Positions 34,097-45,690 of a stretch of DNA of 64,000 nt are shown in pieces. The stretch comes from Aurifilum marmelostoma (Eukaryota; Ascomycota; Sordariomycetes; Diaporthales; Cryphonectriaceae): positions 1,054,001-1,118,000 of the forward strand of contig JAMXSV010000016.1 of NCBI GenBank assembly GCA_027559495.1, read 5' to 3'. Numbering within the stretch: the stretch's first letter is position 1; every line of letters begins with the position of its first letter. The notes beneath the pieces are model-generated. The model worked only from the letters and a program-made list of their open reading frames with translations. It was not told where the DNA came from and did no database searches. The position numbers and the translations under genes were made by a program.

Positions 34097-36140
34097 GGCT
34101 TCTGAACGAGGAAGGGAGGAGCGAGGCAGCAGCATTACTTCTGGTTTGGGTATCCTGCACCGTGTCCCATACATTGACGCGTTTTGGGTCATTCCACACA
34201 CAGTCCATTCTACAGAAGCAAGCACAGCGGGCAGAATCATGAAGCAGCAGACGGCGTCAACGGAAGGCAGGAAACAGATACCCCCCCTCTGATTACTCTG
34301 AAACACCTTGGAGTCTGGAGCCTGGTAACTCATCGGAATGGGGGAAAAGAAGGACCACCTGGGACAAAAGGAATTTCGGAAAGTGAGCAAGCGTGCATCT
34401 GGTTGGTTTTTCTGTTTTTCTTTCTTTTACTACGATTAAGCTTGTATTCTCTTTCTCTGCAAGCTGTCACTTCAAGGCAGCAGCTATCTCATGGATAAAA
34501 AGAGTCTGCATAATCATCAGAGTCATCCCAGCTATGTTCTTGAATGGAAGCAGCCGTGATGAAACGGACAGGCTTACGTGCCACCTGGTATATACATCCA
34601 TACAACCTCATCAGTCTGTGTGCAGCCAGCCAGCTGCTGCTGCTGCTGCTCACGCATACAAGGGCCCTGCTCACGATATACTCATGCCGGGGCCTCCTTT
34701 GCCTGTAACCATGAGCTTGAGCATTCAGTCTCATAGACACAATGTAGCATCCCTTGAGCACACGCCTGGCACTCAATCGTGCCCGTGGTAACTGGTGGTT
34801 CCTGGTACTGGTACCTGAGCTGAGCTGTGCTGTCTGCATCACGTAGTATGATGTCTGCTACTAATGTTATAGCTATCCTCTATTCAAACGCCATTCTACA
34901 AAGGACAGTTTCCCAGGAAACCTACACAATGACTGTCCAAGAGTTGTTTTGCAAGTCAAATGAACCCCTCTGCCTCTATTCATGCTATTGAAAGTCAAGT
35001 CCATGTACAGCCTCCTGAGGCACCCAGATAGATATCATACAGGAATGACTTTTTGCCGCTGCCTATCTGTGACTTGATTCTTTGCCAAGCCCTGTAGATG
35101 GCCTCGCTCTCTCTCTGGCGATGCCCTGGCTGTTGTCTCATGCTGCGCTGTCCCTCTGGCTCCCATCCCCAACAGCGTGCACCTGGCACTCAACCTGCTG
35201 CCAGCTGTTGCACCCTCACCACCAGGACACTCTCAAGTTGAGGCCAAGGGCAGTGCACTCTGGATAGCCTCTATCGACTCACACCAGCAGGTTGATTCAT
35301 CAGGCAACTGTCTTTCTTCTTCTTCTTGACATTTATTAGTAAGAAAACCCCATCCCATCTCGAGAACAAACAATAGAATCCAGCCTCAACCATTTGAGGC
35401 AACCTGCAACGACGACTTGATCCTTCTTCCCTCTCGACGCGTTGTGAATAAACAACACCTCAACTTTTCCTTTCGACGCAACACATCAACAGCTTTCCTG
35501 CCTCCTGATCCAGGTACGACGGCCAACAGGCACCTAGGCTCTTCATCTCTGTTGAACAGCAAAGTAAGTCAATATCTTCTCTTCGTGTTTGTTATAACCC
35601 CATCTTCTCCTCTATGCAGCTTGGTATGCCTTTCTCTGAGACCTTGAGGCACCCATTGATGTGTTGCTCCCCCAACTGCTCCCTCTCAACAACGCGTCTT
35701 CCTCTGCTCCCCCCGCCAGGATTTGTTGATGTTGCCCCTGATGCCTCCATACGCGCTGCTGCTTTTCCATCTCCTTTGACAGCAGCAGCATGCCCACCCA
35801 CCTTTCCCATCTCTACTGCACCACATACACACCTTTCTCTTGATCTCTTTGCCTGAGCAACAGTCTGATTTCTTCGCTGCTGATCCCATCATCTTATTGC
35901 CTCTTGGTTATCTTCAGCGCTGCTGAGAGCTCAACGCGCTGCCCATCTCCTGCCTTGCCTCCCTGATCAGCTGGTTTCAAGGCTGCCTTTCTACAAGCTG
36001 ACCTTTTTCCATAGACACCCCTCCACCCCAATCTCTCTCACTGTGTCTCGCATCTGACAAAGAACACTCTCTTCCATCCAGCAGCATCCAAGACGCCTTT
36101 CGAACGCACGCCCCGCCCCCCCCCCCCCAAGGCAGCAGGC
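34097..36140. other. Intergenic, 2 kb, including a probable leader intron
   Basis: No coding gene recognised. The last 700 bases are strongly CT-rich and look like a long leader of the gene at 36141. A canonical intron-like segment (gtaagt ... ctctatgcag) lies at 35564-35619. A C run (36115-36128) sits just before the start codon. A CTG repeat lies at about 34632-34650. Confidence 0.5.
35564..35619 (+). other. Candidate 56-nt intron in the 5' leader of the 36141 gene
   Basis: AAA|GTAAGT donor and CTCTATGCAG acceptor with a TC-rich interior, inside a CT-rich leader and with no convincing coding frame on either side. Offered as a leader intron; transcript data would decide. Confidence 0.4.
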
Positions 36141-39100
36141 ATGTCGGACACAGACTCGACAACCAGCAACTGGTCTGCCTCGGGGAACTCCTCGCGCAGA
36201 GGAGGCAACCGAACCCGAGGCAGACGGCGCGTCAGACGAGGCGGCGGCGGCGGCCACAACAACGCAGGCAGAACGACCTCCTCCCCCGGCCGGACCACAG
36301 CAGAGCGGACCATGCACCTCCGCCCGGCATCGTCGCACCACGTCCCGGGCCGCTACCGCGAAGACGCGGTCTACCCGCTGACCCGCCCGTCCGCCGTGCA
36401 CCCGGACCCGGTCTTCAATCCGGTCCTCGCCAGCTTCGTCGCGCCGGGCTCCGTGCCCGTGGACCACCCTGGCCCGTCGCCCTCGCGCGTCCTGTATGAC
36501 CAGTGGCTCGAGGAGAGGGGTCTTACGCATGCCGAGCACATTGAGATGATCAAGAACGGGCAGGGTTTGACCAGGGACTCGATCCCTCCTCTGCGGCGAC
36601 CTCGACAGGGATCTGAGGACAGCGATGAAAATGATGCTGCTGAGAATTTGGAACGTCGTCACGGTGGTGCTGGCCAAGAGTTGTTGGTCACGAATGGCAT
36701 CATGGTAAGCGCGCCTTTGATCCCAAACCCACTGGCTTTCTCTTGCAGGATATCCATTCATTCATGCAAGGAAAATGTCAAAATTGCTGACTTGCTCCCC
36801 TTTACCCCCACAGAGACCTGCTCAGTCATGGGATGACCTCTCCAACGGCGCCAAGTGGATCACCATCAAGACCATCGCTGACACAACGGACCTGTCAACA
36901 ACGTTCAAGAGCCTTCACCTGGACCTGGTCCAGGTCCTCAGGTTCAAGAAGCTGTACGACCATGAGGAGCTGGCCTGGGACGAGTTTTGCGAGCGCCACG
37001 GCCTGCACAGTGATGGCCGCGACTTCGTAGGCATCTGCTGCACCACCAGTCTCAACGACGTCCATATCAAAAAGGCCGTCAGCTTTTTGGACTCCATTAC
37101 GGAACGTGGCTGGGCCGGCATGGTTTCTCAGCTGCAAAATGTTAGGTTCGAGACGTTCCTGCCCATCGACGGCATGGGTGACTTGTCTGTGGAGGCTCTC
37201 CAGCGGGCCGTCGACAACGGGATCAGGCACGGCTACCATGACCTCGCCCCGGAAGCTCTTCTGAACTGCCTCGAGATGGTCAACATGGCCGAGATTGACG
37301 GAGAAGACTATGGCTATGTGGAATATCCCCTCCAGGGACAGGGCACACAGCTCCATTGGTCCGCCGCCGAGGTCGACGAGCGGCCCTATGATGAGTACGA
37401 GACTGAGTTCTCCGACGTCGTGATGCCGGACCCCTTCGTCGGCTACCCATGGTCACCATACGACCCAGCCCCTGGCCTTGTCGACCGACCCATCGCCACA
37501 GCTGTAGAGTACTCTATTGACGGGCCGGTGGCCTACAGCGATGAACCAGCCAGCGACAACGGACCAGCCGTCGGCGCTGTTCGTGGGCCACAATGGCAGC
37601 CACAGCAGGTGCGAGAGCAGACCGAGCCACAGCACAGAAAGCTCGCCGGAATGCCCTTGGAGGCTGCTGTTGCTGTGCCAGCATACCACCAGCCTAACGT
37701 GGCCCAATATCAGCCTGAGTCTGGAGAGCCCGTCTCCCTTCAGGCGGGACCAGCAGCCAGCAGCGCAGATAACGAAATGACAGATGTTGGAGAGGACGAC
37801 TGGAAGAATTTCGTCAACCTTCCTTCTGACGATGAGAATGAGCCCACGACTGCAGGAGAGGAGAGTGCTGTGGTTGGAGATGATGGCGGTCTTCTTCTCG
37901 CATACGAGCCCCTTCAATGTGATGGCGACTGGGATCACCTCCCGGATATCGACGATATTTATACTGCCGCCGCCAAACAAGAGGACCAGCCAGACGATGC
38001 TCATGTGAGAGGTCTTTTGCAGAACTTGGAGGATTCGGCCCGACGGAGTGCCGTCATGGAGCTGGCGGCGACTGGCCAGGCCACATTCGGCGGCCGATTC
38101 GACATTGAGAACAAGTATCCACCATTCATGGACTTTACCGCCATGAATGTTCCAGATCTGAGCAGCGAGCCCATACAAGAGCAAGAGCCGGAGCAGTGGC
38201 AGCCGCAACAGGATCAGTGGCCGCAGCAGCAGGAGCAGTGGGAGCAGCAGCTTGAGTTGCGGATGGGAATATTTCGCGCTGCTGATGACTCTATTATCCC
38301 TCAACTCAGAGGCAGAGACAGCAATGCTCTAGAGAGCAATGAGGCTACTGTGACTGCGGCTGCTGTTGCTGACGTTGGTACACAACAACAGGAGAGTGTG
38401 GACAGGCACTTGCCGGAATCTTTCGCACTACTCACTGGCCATGACGCCGTGAGAAACTCAAATAGCGACCCAGATGTTGGTATAGTCGGGCCTAGCATTC
38501 GCAAACAGAAGCCAGCAAGAACTGCCGTCCCTCGCAAGCGAAAGAAGGCCGCAGGGGCCACACTGGGCGATCCCGGAAAGCGTGTGGCCGAGAGAGAAGC
38601 TCCCTCGAGCCTCTCAAGGGACGATGGTGATGGTGGTGCTGCTTCTTCTGCTGTGAGTGCCGCGCCTTCAGCCAGCAACGCAGCTCTACCCGCTTCCACG
38701 ACTCCTGCCGCAGTACCCACCACGGCTGTGGCCTCGGCGGCTCCCGGAGGTGAACAGGCTCGAGCGGCTGGAAGTACAACTCCCTCTGTGAATGGGCCAC
38801 CGGCGAGAGCTGCGATATGCAGCGTAGGAGGCCCAAGATTTATGCCTCGCATTCCAGAGGGATCAGCACTCTTGAATCCCAGATCTGGAGCGACCTCCAG
38901 CAGCAGCATATCTTACACGGATGTGACACCAGGTCCATCGACTGCTGCAGCACCCAGCAGATTTTCCGGCGCCGATTCGAAGGCTCCAAGCTCGTCCTCG
39001 CAGCGGTCACAGGGCGAGACCAAGAGAAAACAAGGCAGGCCCAGGAAGAAGAAGGCGGTTGAGACTCCAGCAGGTGATGATGAGACGAGAGGGAAGAAGC

Positions 39101-40020
39101 CAAAGACCCAGACGGGAGTGCCTGACGGCAACCGTGCTGCATACGCCGTGCCTCACTCGCAGCGGCCCACCTCAGCGGTTGACGCGGTACGCAGCGCCGA
39201 CGTCGCTGCTGCCCTTGAGGCATACTATGGGCCGAGCAACAACAGGAACCTGCCTGCAGGTCCTCCTGACACATTTGGAGGTCCCCCTAATACGTTTCGG
39301 GGACCTCCTAATACGTTGCCAGGTCCTCCTCATGTGGCTCGGGGCCCTCCAAATATGGCTCGAGTGCCTCCCACTTACAAAAGACTGGGACTAGACGACC
39401 CTCCCAAAAGGTTTAAAGTCAAACTGGCACAGAAACCAGCTGGCCCGACAGACAAAGCTGGACAGTCTGGTGGTGGTGAAGCCAGCAGACCTCGTCGGAG
39501 GCTGCACGTGCAGGATGGTCATAGCCAGTCAGCCCTGTGGTCGGACGCATCGTGGAAGACGTCTGCAGCCGGGCAGACGACCCCAATGGGCAGTGAGCTC
39601 GCCCAGCGAGGCCCAGCTGCCCCGCGCGCCACTGCCAGCAGCTTGACACACACCCCGGGCCGGACTCTGGAGGCAGCAGCTGAGCTCGCCGCCCGCGGAC
39701 AAGCTCGGCAGGGTGGTACCAGACCAGCCACTCCCCAGGCGGGCTCAGACCAGAGGAGGACCAGCCCCGTGCTGACTGGTGTTGGGGACCAGCCCACCAC
39801 GACCGACCAGCAGATTGCAGACCACATACCAGTGGACCCGCGCCTGTATGAGCTTAGTTACCACGCATCTTCAACTCAGGCCCAGACCGTGGATCCTATG
39901 AGCACTGACCGAAATGGCGACGAGGATAGTCGGGTCCAGTCTGAAGTTGTGGGCGCAACGTCTGCGGCCAATCGCGCCTCTGCTAACTCAAAGCTGCAGC
40001 GTGACAATGTCTCGGGCTGA
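36141..40020 (+). CDS. Large protein of unknown function with an AT-hook-like motif and GPP heptad repeats
   Basis: I do not recognise the family. Exons are 36141-36704 and 36814-40020 (109-nt intron, ATG|GTAAGC); the product is 1256 residues. The N-terminus is Arg/Gly-rich (RRGGNRTRGRRRVRRGGGGG). A well-ordered segment follows the intron (SWDDLSNGAKWITIKTIAD, LRFKKLYDHEELAWDEFCERH), about residues 190-330. The middle is acidic and Gln-rich (QEQEPEQWQPQQDQWPQQQ). A basic AT-hook-like motif KRKQGRPRKKK lies at residues 925-935 with nearby RKRKK clusters, suggesting a nuclear DNA-associated protein. Six heptads of the form GPPNTFR are encoded at 39259-39384. The C-terminal third is low-complexity. 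Open frame, splicing and codon use are convincing; function is not. Confidence 0.85.
39259..39384 (+). repeat. Six tandem 21-nt units encoding GPPNTFR-type heptads
   Basis: In-frame tandem array inside the 36141-40020 gene. The units read GPPDTFG, GPPNTFR, GPPNTLP, GPPHVAR, GPPNMAR and VPPTYKR, drifting towards the end. Whole-codon units suggest variation in copy number without loss of frame. Confidence 0.85.
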
Positions 40021-41330
40021 ACATCCGTCTCTCGGTAATAGCAACCAGCACTGCCAATTCTTGACCGTCTCGATCGTTTTCCCATTTGCAGGCTGATTGA
40101 GAGACTGACGTGGTGGGCCTAAAAGTATCATGCTGTCCCTGCCAGCAAATCAGCTTAAGACATGGATTTGAGGGTCTAGTTGAGGGCATTTGGGTATGAG
40201 CTGGCATCCAAGAACCTTGGGCTGGGTTTGATTCCACACACTTTCTTTTTGTTTGGGTACTCACTTACTGCTGCTGCATCTACTGCATCTGCATCTTTGC
40301 CTATCAGAGGCAAGGCAACCATTGCTGGACAGTAGGGGATATATGCAGTGCAAAGGGGCTCGGAAAGGAGGAGGCAGTAGTTGGTCTGGGCCTGGCTGGG
40401 CTTGTGGAGATGTCCTGTGTAGGATATGAGGACAGGAACGAAGGAGAGTTTAAATCCAAACTTGGGGTTCAAGGGGCAGAGAATTAGGAAATTTAACCTG
40501 TTCACAGCTGGACCCGCCATGCCATGTGCAGTGCCTAGAAAACGACATGTCGTGATGATGATCGCGAAAGGAAGATGGTGATGACAGGAACATTCCGGGT
40601 GGTCCAGGATAAGGATGCAATAGCTCTTGCTATTGTCACACTGATAGCCAGGCTGCCCACCTACCTATTTTTTTATTGCCTGTGATCATATGGTGACGAT
40701 GACAATGATGATGACGATGATGATGGCAAAATATGTGTGGTGGTGTGGAACAGAGGCAGATGCTTGTGGTGTTGGCATAGAGAGGGAGAGAATGCTGTCA
40801 TTCAGTGGGTGCTGTGCTGTAATTAGCCCTGGTACCTACTGTAATAGGCAGTACAGCGTATGTACTCACTGTATGTATGTGCCTGTAGTAGTGCTGGACC
40901 ATAGTGGAATGGGGGCAGACAGCCCCCTGCTACCACTGTGGAGCATAGACCGGCGACCCACCTGGTGCCGTATCCTTGGGCAGCAGCTCTGTGCCCCATT
41001 TCATTCCTCTCTGCTGGATACTTCCGCATGCCATCATCAATTCCCCTGAATATCCATCCTTTTAAGAGGGACGCCAGCTTAGAGGAGGAGAAAGAAGAAG
41101 AAGAAGACTCGCAGCAGCTACAAATATTATCTTGCACTAATTGTTTCATCTCCTCTTCTTTGAACAGAGCTTATCAGCCATAGTTTGGGCAGACAACCTC
41201 GCGAGTTTCCCGGCCTGACCCTCTCTGCCCGCTGTTGACCAACCACTGCCGTCACCTGCCCGATAACCTTGGAGACTGCGCAGTCAACCTGCCCCAAGAG
41301 AGCGATACACATACACACGCGAAAGACAAC
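40021..41330. other. Intergenic, 1.3 kb, END3 upstream region
   Basis: No gene recognised. It has a GAT-rich repeat at 40690-40726 and a cluster of GTAC/CTGTAAT words at 40810-40870 (GGTACCTACTGTAATAGGCAG and neighbours). The stretch from about 41150 is probably END3 promoter and leader. Confidence 0.5.
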
Positions 41331-42777
41331 ATGGCGCCCCGCATAGAAGCCTCAGAAATCGAGACCTACTGGAACATCTTTTCGGCAAGGACAGGCGGCG
41401 GCCAGTACCTGACGGGCGAGCAGGCAGCCCCCGTGCTCAAGAACAGCGGCCTCAAGGACGATCAGCTCGAGCGCGTGTGGGACCTCGCAGACGTCGACAA
41501 CGATGGCAACCTGGACTTCGAGGAGTTCTGCGTCGCAATGCGGCTGATCTTCGACATACTCAATGGGGTGCGCTGCTGCTTCCGGGCCCTGCTTTGCTGG
41601 GGTCTCCTCCCGTTGTCTTGATGTTCTGGAAGGGGACTCTCTGTGTGGGATCGAGAACGAAAGGGTCGGGGGAGAAAACAAGATCAACTGACTTGCGAGC
41701 GCTACTATTAGGAATACATGGACGTACCGGCTACGCTGCCAGACTGGATGGTGCCAGAGTCCAAGGCACATCTCGTACAGGCCACCCGCGCCCTGACCGG
41801 CAAGGCTGCACAGTTCGAGCACGTCGACGATGACTCGGATACCCCGGGGCTCAAGGATGGCTTTGACTGGTATATGAGCCCGGCAGATAAGGGCAAATAC
41901 GAACAGATCTACCAGGAGAACAGGGACATGCGAGGGGAGATATCATGTGAGCTAGACCCAGTCTCCGTCTGACCTGTACACGAGCAGGTCGGTCGGGTTT
42001 TTTTTTTTCCTATGATGTGGAGCGCTGACTTGGACACACATACACAAAACAGTCGGAACACTGCAAGATCTCTACGACAGCCTTGACGTGCCGGATACCG
42101 ACATCCGCTCCGCATGGAACCTCATCAACCCCTCGGCCGCGAGCTCCATCAACAAGGACGCCTGCCTCGCCTTCCTCCACATCCTCAACAACCGACATGA
42201 GGGGTTCCGCATCCCGCGCACGGTGCCCGCCTCGCTGCGGGCCAGCTTCGAGCGCAACCAGATCGACTACCAGCTCGACAACCAGCGGACGGCGGCGCAG
42301 AGCCGGTGGGCGGTCAAGGCGGACGACGAGACGGCGACGGGACGCAAGGCCAAGTTTGGCGACCAGTACCTGACGCGGCTGGGGCGCAGCGGGTTCAAGA
42401 GCTCGGGGACGGACTTTAGCACGGAGAAGACGGACGACTGGGAGGAGGTGCGGCTCAAGAAGCAGCTGCACGACCTCGAGGCCAAGATCGAGAAGCTGGA
42501 GAGCTCGGCCGAGATCAGGGCCACGGGCAAGAGGGAGAGCAAGCCCGCGCTGGTCAAGAGGGAGCTGGAGCAGCTGCTGGACTACAAGCGGAAGCAGCTG
42601 CGGGACCTCGAGGAGGGCAGCGGCAAGGCCGGCGGCGGGGGCGGCCTCAAGGGCATCCAGGACGACCTGCAGACGGTGCGGGAGCAGGTCGAGGGCCTGG
42701 AGTCGCACCTGAGCTCGAGGAACCAGGTGCTGGAGCAGCTACGGAGGGAGATCGAGGACGAGAAGGCGAGCCGGTGA
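41331..42777 (+). CDS. END3: End3 endocytic adaptor
   Basis: Component of the Pan1-Sla1-End3 coat complex that drives actin-dependent endocytosis at cortical patches. Exons are 41331-41567, 41712-41946 and 42053-42777; the product is 398 residues, normal for fungal End3. The N-terminal EH domain (residues about 5-100) includes a canonical EF-hand loop DVDNDGNLDFEE (54-65). A second EH-like region covers about 140-240 (GTLQDLYDSLDVPDTDIRSA; ACLAFLHILNNRHEGFRIPR). FGDQYLTRLGRSGFKSSGTD is family-typical. The C-terminus is a long coiled coil (KKQLHDLEAKIEKLESS; REQVEGLESHLSSRNQVLEQ), the part that binds Pan1 in yeast. It ends 152 bp from the convergent O-FucT-like gene. The call is secure. Confidence 0.96.
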
Positions 42778-42929
42778 GCATAATAACGAGACAGCAGAAT
42801 GCATTATTGAAAAGTGGCCCCGCTTGCAAGGCACAGGCTATCCCCAAGCACAAAAACAAAAACACACACACAAAACTCCAACACCAGCAACCAAGCCACA
42901 TCCCTATACCAGTCCTTATTTTGATCTGC

Positions 42930-44359
42930 TTATGGGAATATACCGCGCGGAGCCATGTGTTCCACCAGGTCAAGGTGGGTCCTGAGCATGATCCTGCTCA
43001 GGCCGTCGTCATAGGCAATCTGTGGCTCGGTCTCCTGGATCGCGAACGGATTCGTCCTGTCCAGCCGGCTGTCGTCTTGGATGTAGAGGTTCCTCCTATA
43101 CGCCACGTTCCAGGAAAAGCTGCTCTGTTTGTTTGCGCCAATGACCATGTCAGCTATCATTCTTTATTCGTCTTTCTCTTACCACTGACAAGGAGATAGA
43201 AAATGTGTCGGGGAGTGACAACTGCAATGAACAGGGTCGGCGGGGGAGCAAAAGGGATACGTACCATGACAGGTCCGCTAAAGTAAGTACTCCGCGCAAG
43301 AACCTCCCAGTCAAGAGCACCATGCTGATCCCAAGTCAAGCCCTCCAGGACGGCCTGGTCCTCCTCGTCCGTGAGCAGGTCCTTCTTGCTCACCACGGTG
43401 ATGTTGGCCGTGTCCATGGCCTTCACCTTGAACCGCTCGATATCCTCCTGGTTCCCGCTGGCGACATAGACTACCCTGAGCCCGAGGCTCTGGCACTTTT
43501 CCAGGTGGATGTCGGTCTGGCTGTCGAAGCCCCCGAACTGGCTCTCCCAGTTGACCATGGTGGCGTCGGCCTCGGTGCGCAGGTGCATGCCGTAGAAGGC
43601 GTCCCGGTAGATCTGGTCGCGCGGGTCGACGGCCTCGGACAGGTTGTGCAGGCCGCGCAGGTTCCAGGTGGCGGTGGCGGCGAGCTCGCGGATGCGCGGG
43701 TTGATCTTGCACAGGCGGCCCAGGACGAGGCGCAGGCGCGGGCTGGGCAGCATGTCAAAGGCCCACAGGGTGGCGCCGACGTGGACGAGATTCAGGAGCC
43801 CCGGCTCGTAGCCGGCCGGGTTGTCGGCGAGCCAGGCGGCAAAGTGCGCCGTGGTGGAGGCGATGCTCTCGTCGGGCCTCTTGTCGGGCCTCGCGTGGCG
43901 GATCTCGTAGTCGGGCTCGACAAAGGCCCTGGCGGGCACGTCGGTGACGTTGCGGTAAAAGGTCACCTGCGGGCAGTGCGCCCTCATGGTGTCGAGGAAC
44001 CACTCGTCGTCGAAGAGGTTCGAGAAGGGCCAGTACCCGTTGCTCTCGTCCATCCAGTCCAGGCTCTCGTCGGTGCGCTTCACGTACGAGGGGAGGACGA
44101 GGTGCGCCGTGCCCGTGCGGATCGCAAAGTGGATGAAGTCGAGGATGGTCCCGCGCACGTTGGCCAGCCCGCCGCGGCTGTGCGTCATGTGCAGGGCCAC
44201 GTCGGACCGCCACGTCGTCTCGTTGCACACCTGGGCCAGGCGGGAGCCGTCAAAGGGACCGCCTATCTCGGTGGCGAGCCATGCCTCCTTGAAGGTGGCG
44301 AGGTCCCACGTCTTCTTGGGCCGCGCCTTCGTCGGTGGTGTGGGTTTCTTCTTGGGGGG

Positions 44360-44391
<32 letters not shown>

Positions 44392-44815
44392 GTGGTGGTG
44401 CTGACGCTGATGGCGGTGCCTGGGATGCGTGTTGCTGCTGCTGCTGCTGCTGCTTCTCTGTCGAGGCATGATTGTGGCTTGGTGCATCACCACCAGCACC
44501 GGGCGGGGACGCATATAGATCTTCTCCGTCCTCGTACGGATCAAGGGGTGGGTCGTCCTCAAACACCCACCCAGGTTCGGGGGTCCAGGGCTCGGAACTG
44601 GGAGGATCCTCCCCCGAACCAGCGCTGGAAGCAAAAAACTCGCCTGCAGTGGTCTTGAGGTCGTGCAGAGACACCACCGACTGGCGCTCGAGGCCCGTGG
44701 CCACCAGCCATACCGCGAGGACGAGCAGACAGCAACATCCAATCTTGGCGAGGGGCGTCGAGGGGGATCTGAAGAGGAGACCTGTCCTCCAGGACCTGTC
44801 TGGTGACATTTTCAT
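42930..44815 (-). CDS. GDP-fucose O-fucosyltransferase-like type II membrane protein
   Basis: Golgi/ER-type glycosyltransferase-like protein of 592 residues. The start is the ATG at 44815; the frame extends upstream only through non-ATG codons. A type II signal anchor covers residues about 24-42 (KIGCCCLLVLAVWLVATGL). A disordered stem follows with Gln, Ala and Pro runs encoded by CAG/GCN repeats (44360-44450). The catalytic-like region begins about residue 195: TWRSDVALHMTHSRGGLANV, then FYGMHLRTEADA, VVYVASGNQEDIERF and, in exon 2, QSSFSWNVAYRRN, matching the O-FucT-like fold (GMHLR..E, late SSFS). Exons are 44815-43261 and 43153-42930. The donor giving correct phase is GTAC|GTATCC; the stronger GTACGT four bases upstream would put exon 2 out of frame. 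Activity and acceptor are inferred only. Confidence 0.78.
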
Positions 44816-45690
44816 TATGATTGTTCTAGATATATCATATGGGGGGGAAAAAAACAACCAAGAAGAAATGAAGAAGAGAAAGAGAGGGGGTAAAAACAGA
44901 AAGGAGTGTGAGAGAAGTTTTGAGAATTCTAGAATTTAGATGCTGGAGAACTTCTCCTTTCTCCTTTCCTTTTTTTTTAATTGAGCAAACGCGTCAGGAC
45001 ACAATTCCTCCCCTCTGACAAGGTCTGTTTCGCCGCGTTGGGTATAACTACGCGATGAGGCAAAAAGAGTCTAGACAGAAAAGAGACAAGAGACATCCTG
45101 CATGCAGTTTAAGAGGTATGCAGAGTAAATTTGGCGGGAGAGGGCGTGCGTGCTAAAGGCATTCCAGCCAGCAATTGAGACATATCTGGTCGAACGCCAT
45201 TATGGAGAAAGAAGGAATAGAGACAATTCGTGGCTTGCGCACACGCCCTTTTTTCTTCTTCTTCTTATCTATTAATCTAAAACTTGGGTGTATCCCTTTC
45301 TTGATGCTTGTGGAGGGGGGGAGAAAAGGCGTTGCACTTTTGGGGGTGTCTGACCTTTTGACTCTATCACGCCATTACAGGCAAGGGAGAAGATAGACAT
45401 GATTGACCTCGTCCAAACAGCCAGGGAGAGGTTGTGATAACTTGGTTGCGTTGGGAACCTGGCTGCTCAGTGGAAGAGTCTTGCTATTCCAAACATTATC
45501 TACTCAATTATTCATCCGTCTTTGATGGTTTTGGTAATAGTTGGTATCTCGTAGAAAATTATGAACGCCTCTTGTGGGTCTGGTGTGTTTTCTTCCACAA
45601 TCTTTGCTCATCCGTCAAACCCACAAAAAAAAAAAGACGAGACTCCAGATGGCGTGTAAAAACCCAACAATAGAATCAACAGAAGGAGGT
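44816..45690. other. Intergenic: upstream of the O-FucT-like gene, 3' flank of the AIF-like gene
   Basis: The two flanking minus-strand genes are in tandem. No gene recognised. T-rich and GA-rich stretches occur (44850-44900, 44965-44980, 45250-45270). Confidence 0.5.

Noticed and set aside
33047..34390. 447-codon minus-strand frame opposite the phosphatase gene
   Set aside because: Shadow of a biased coding exon. The plus-strand product has a clear phosphatase P-loop.
43205..44404. 399-codon plus-strand frame opposite the O-FucT-like gene
   Set aside because: Shadow frame; the minus strand carries the signal anchor and conserved glycosyltransferase-like motifs.
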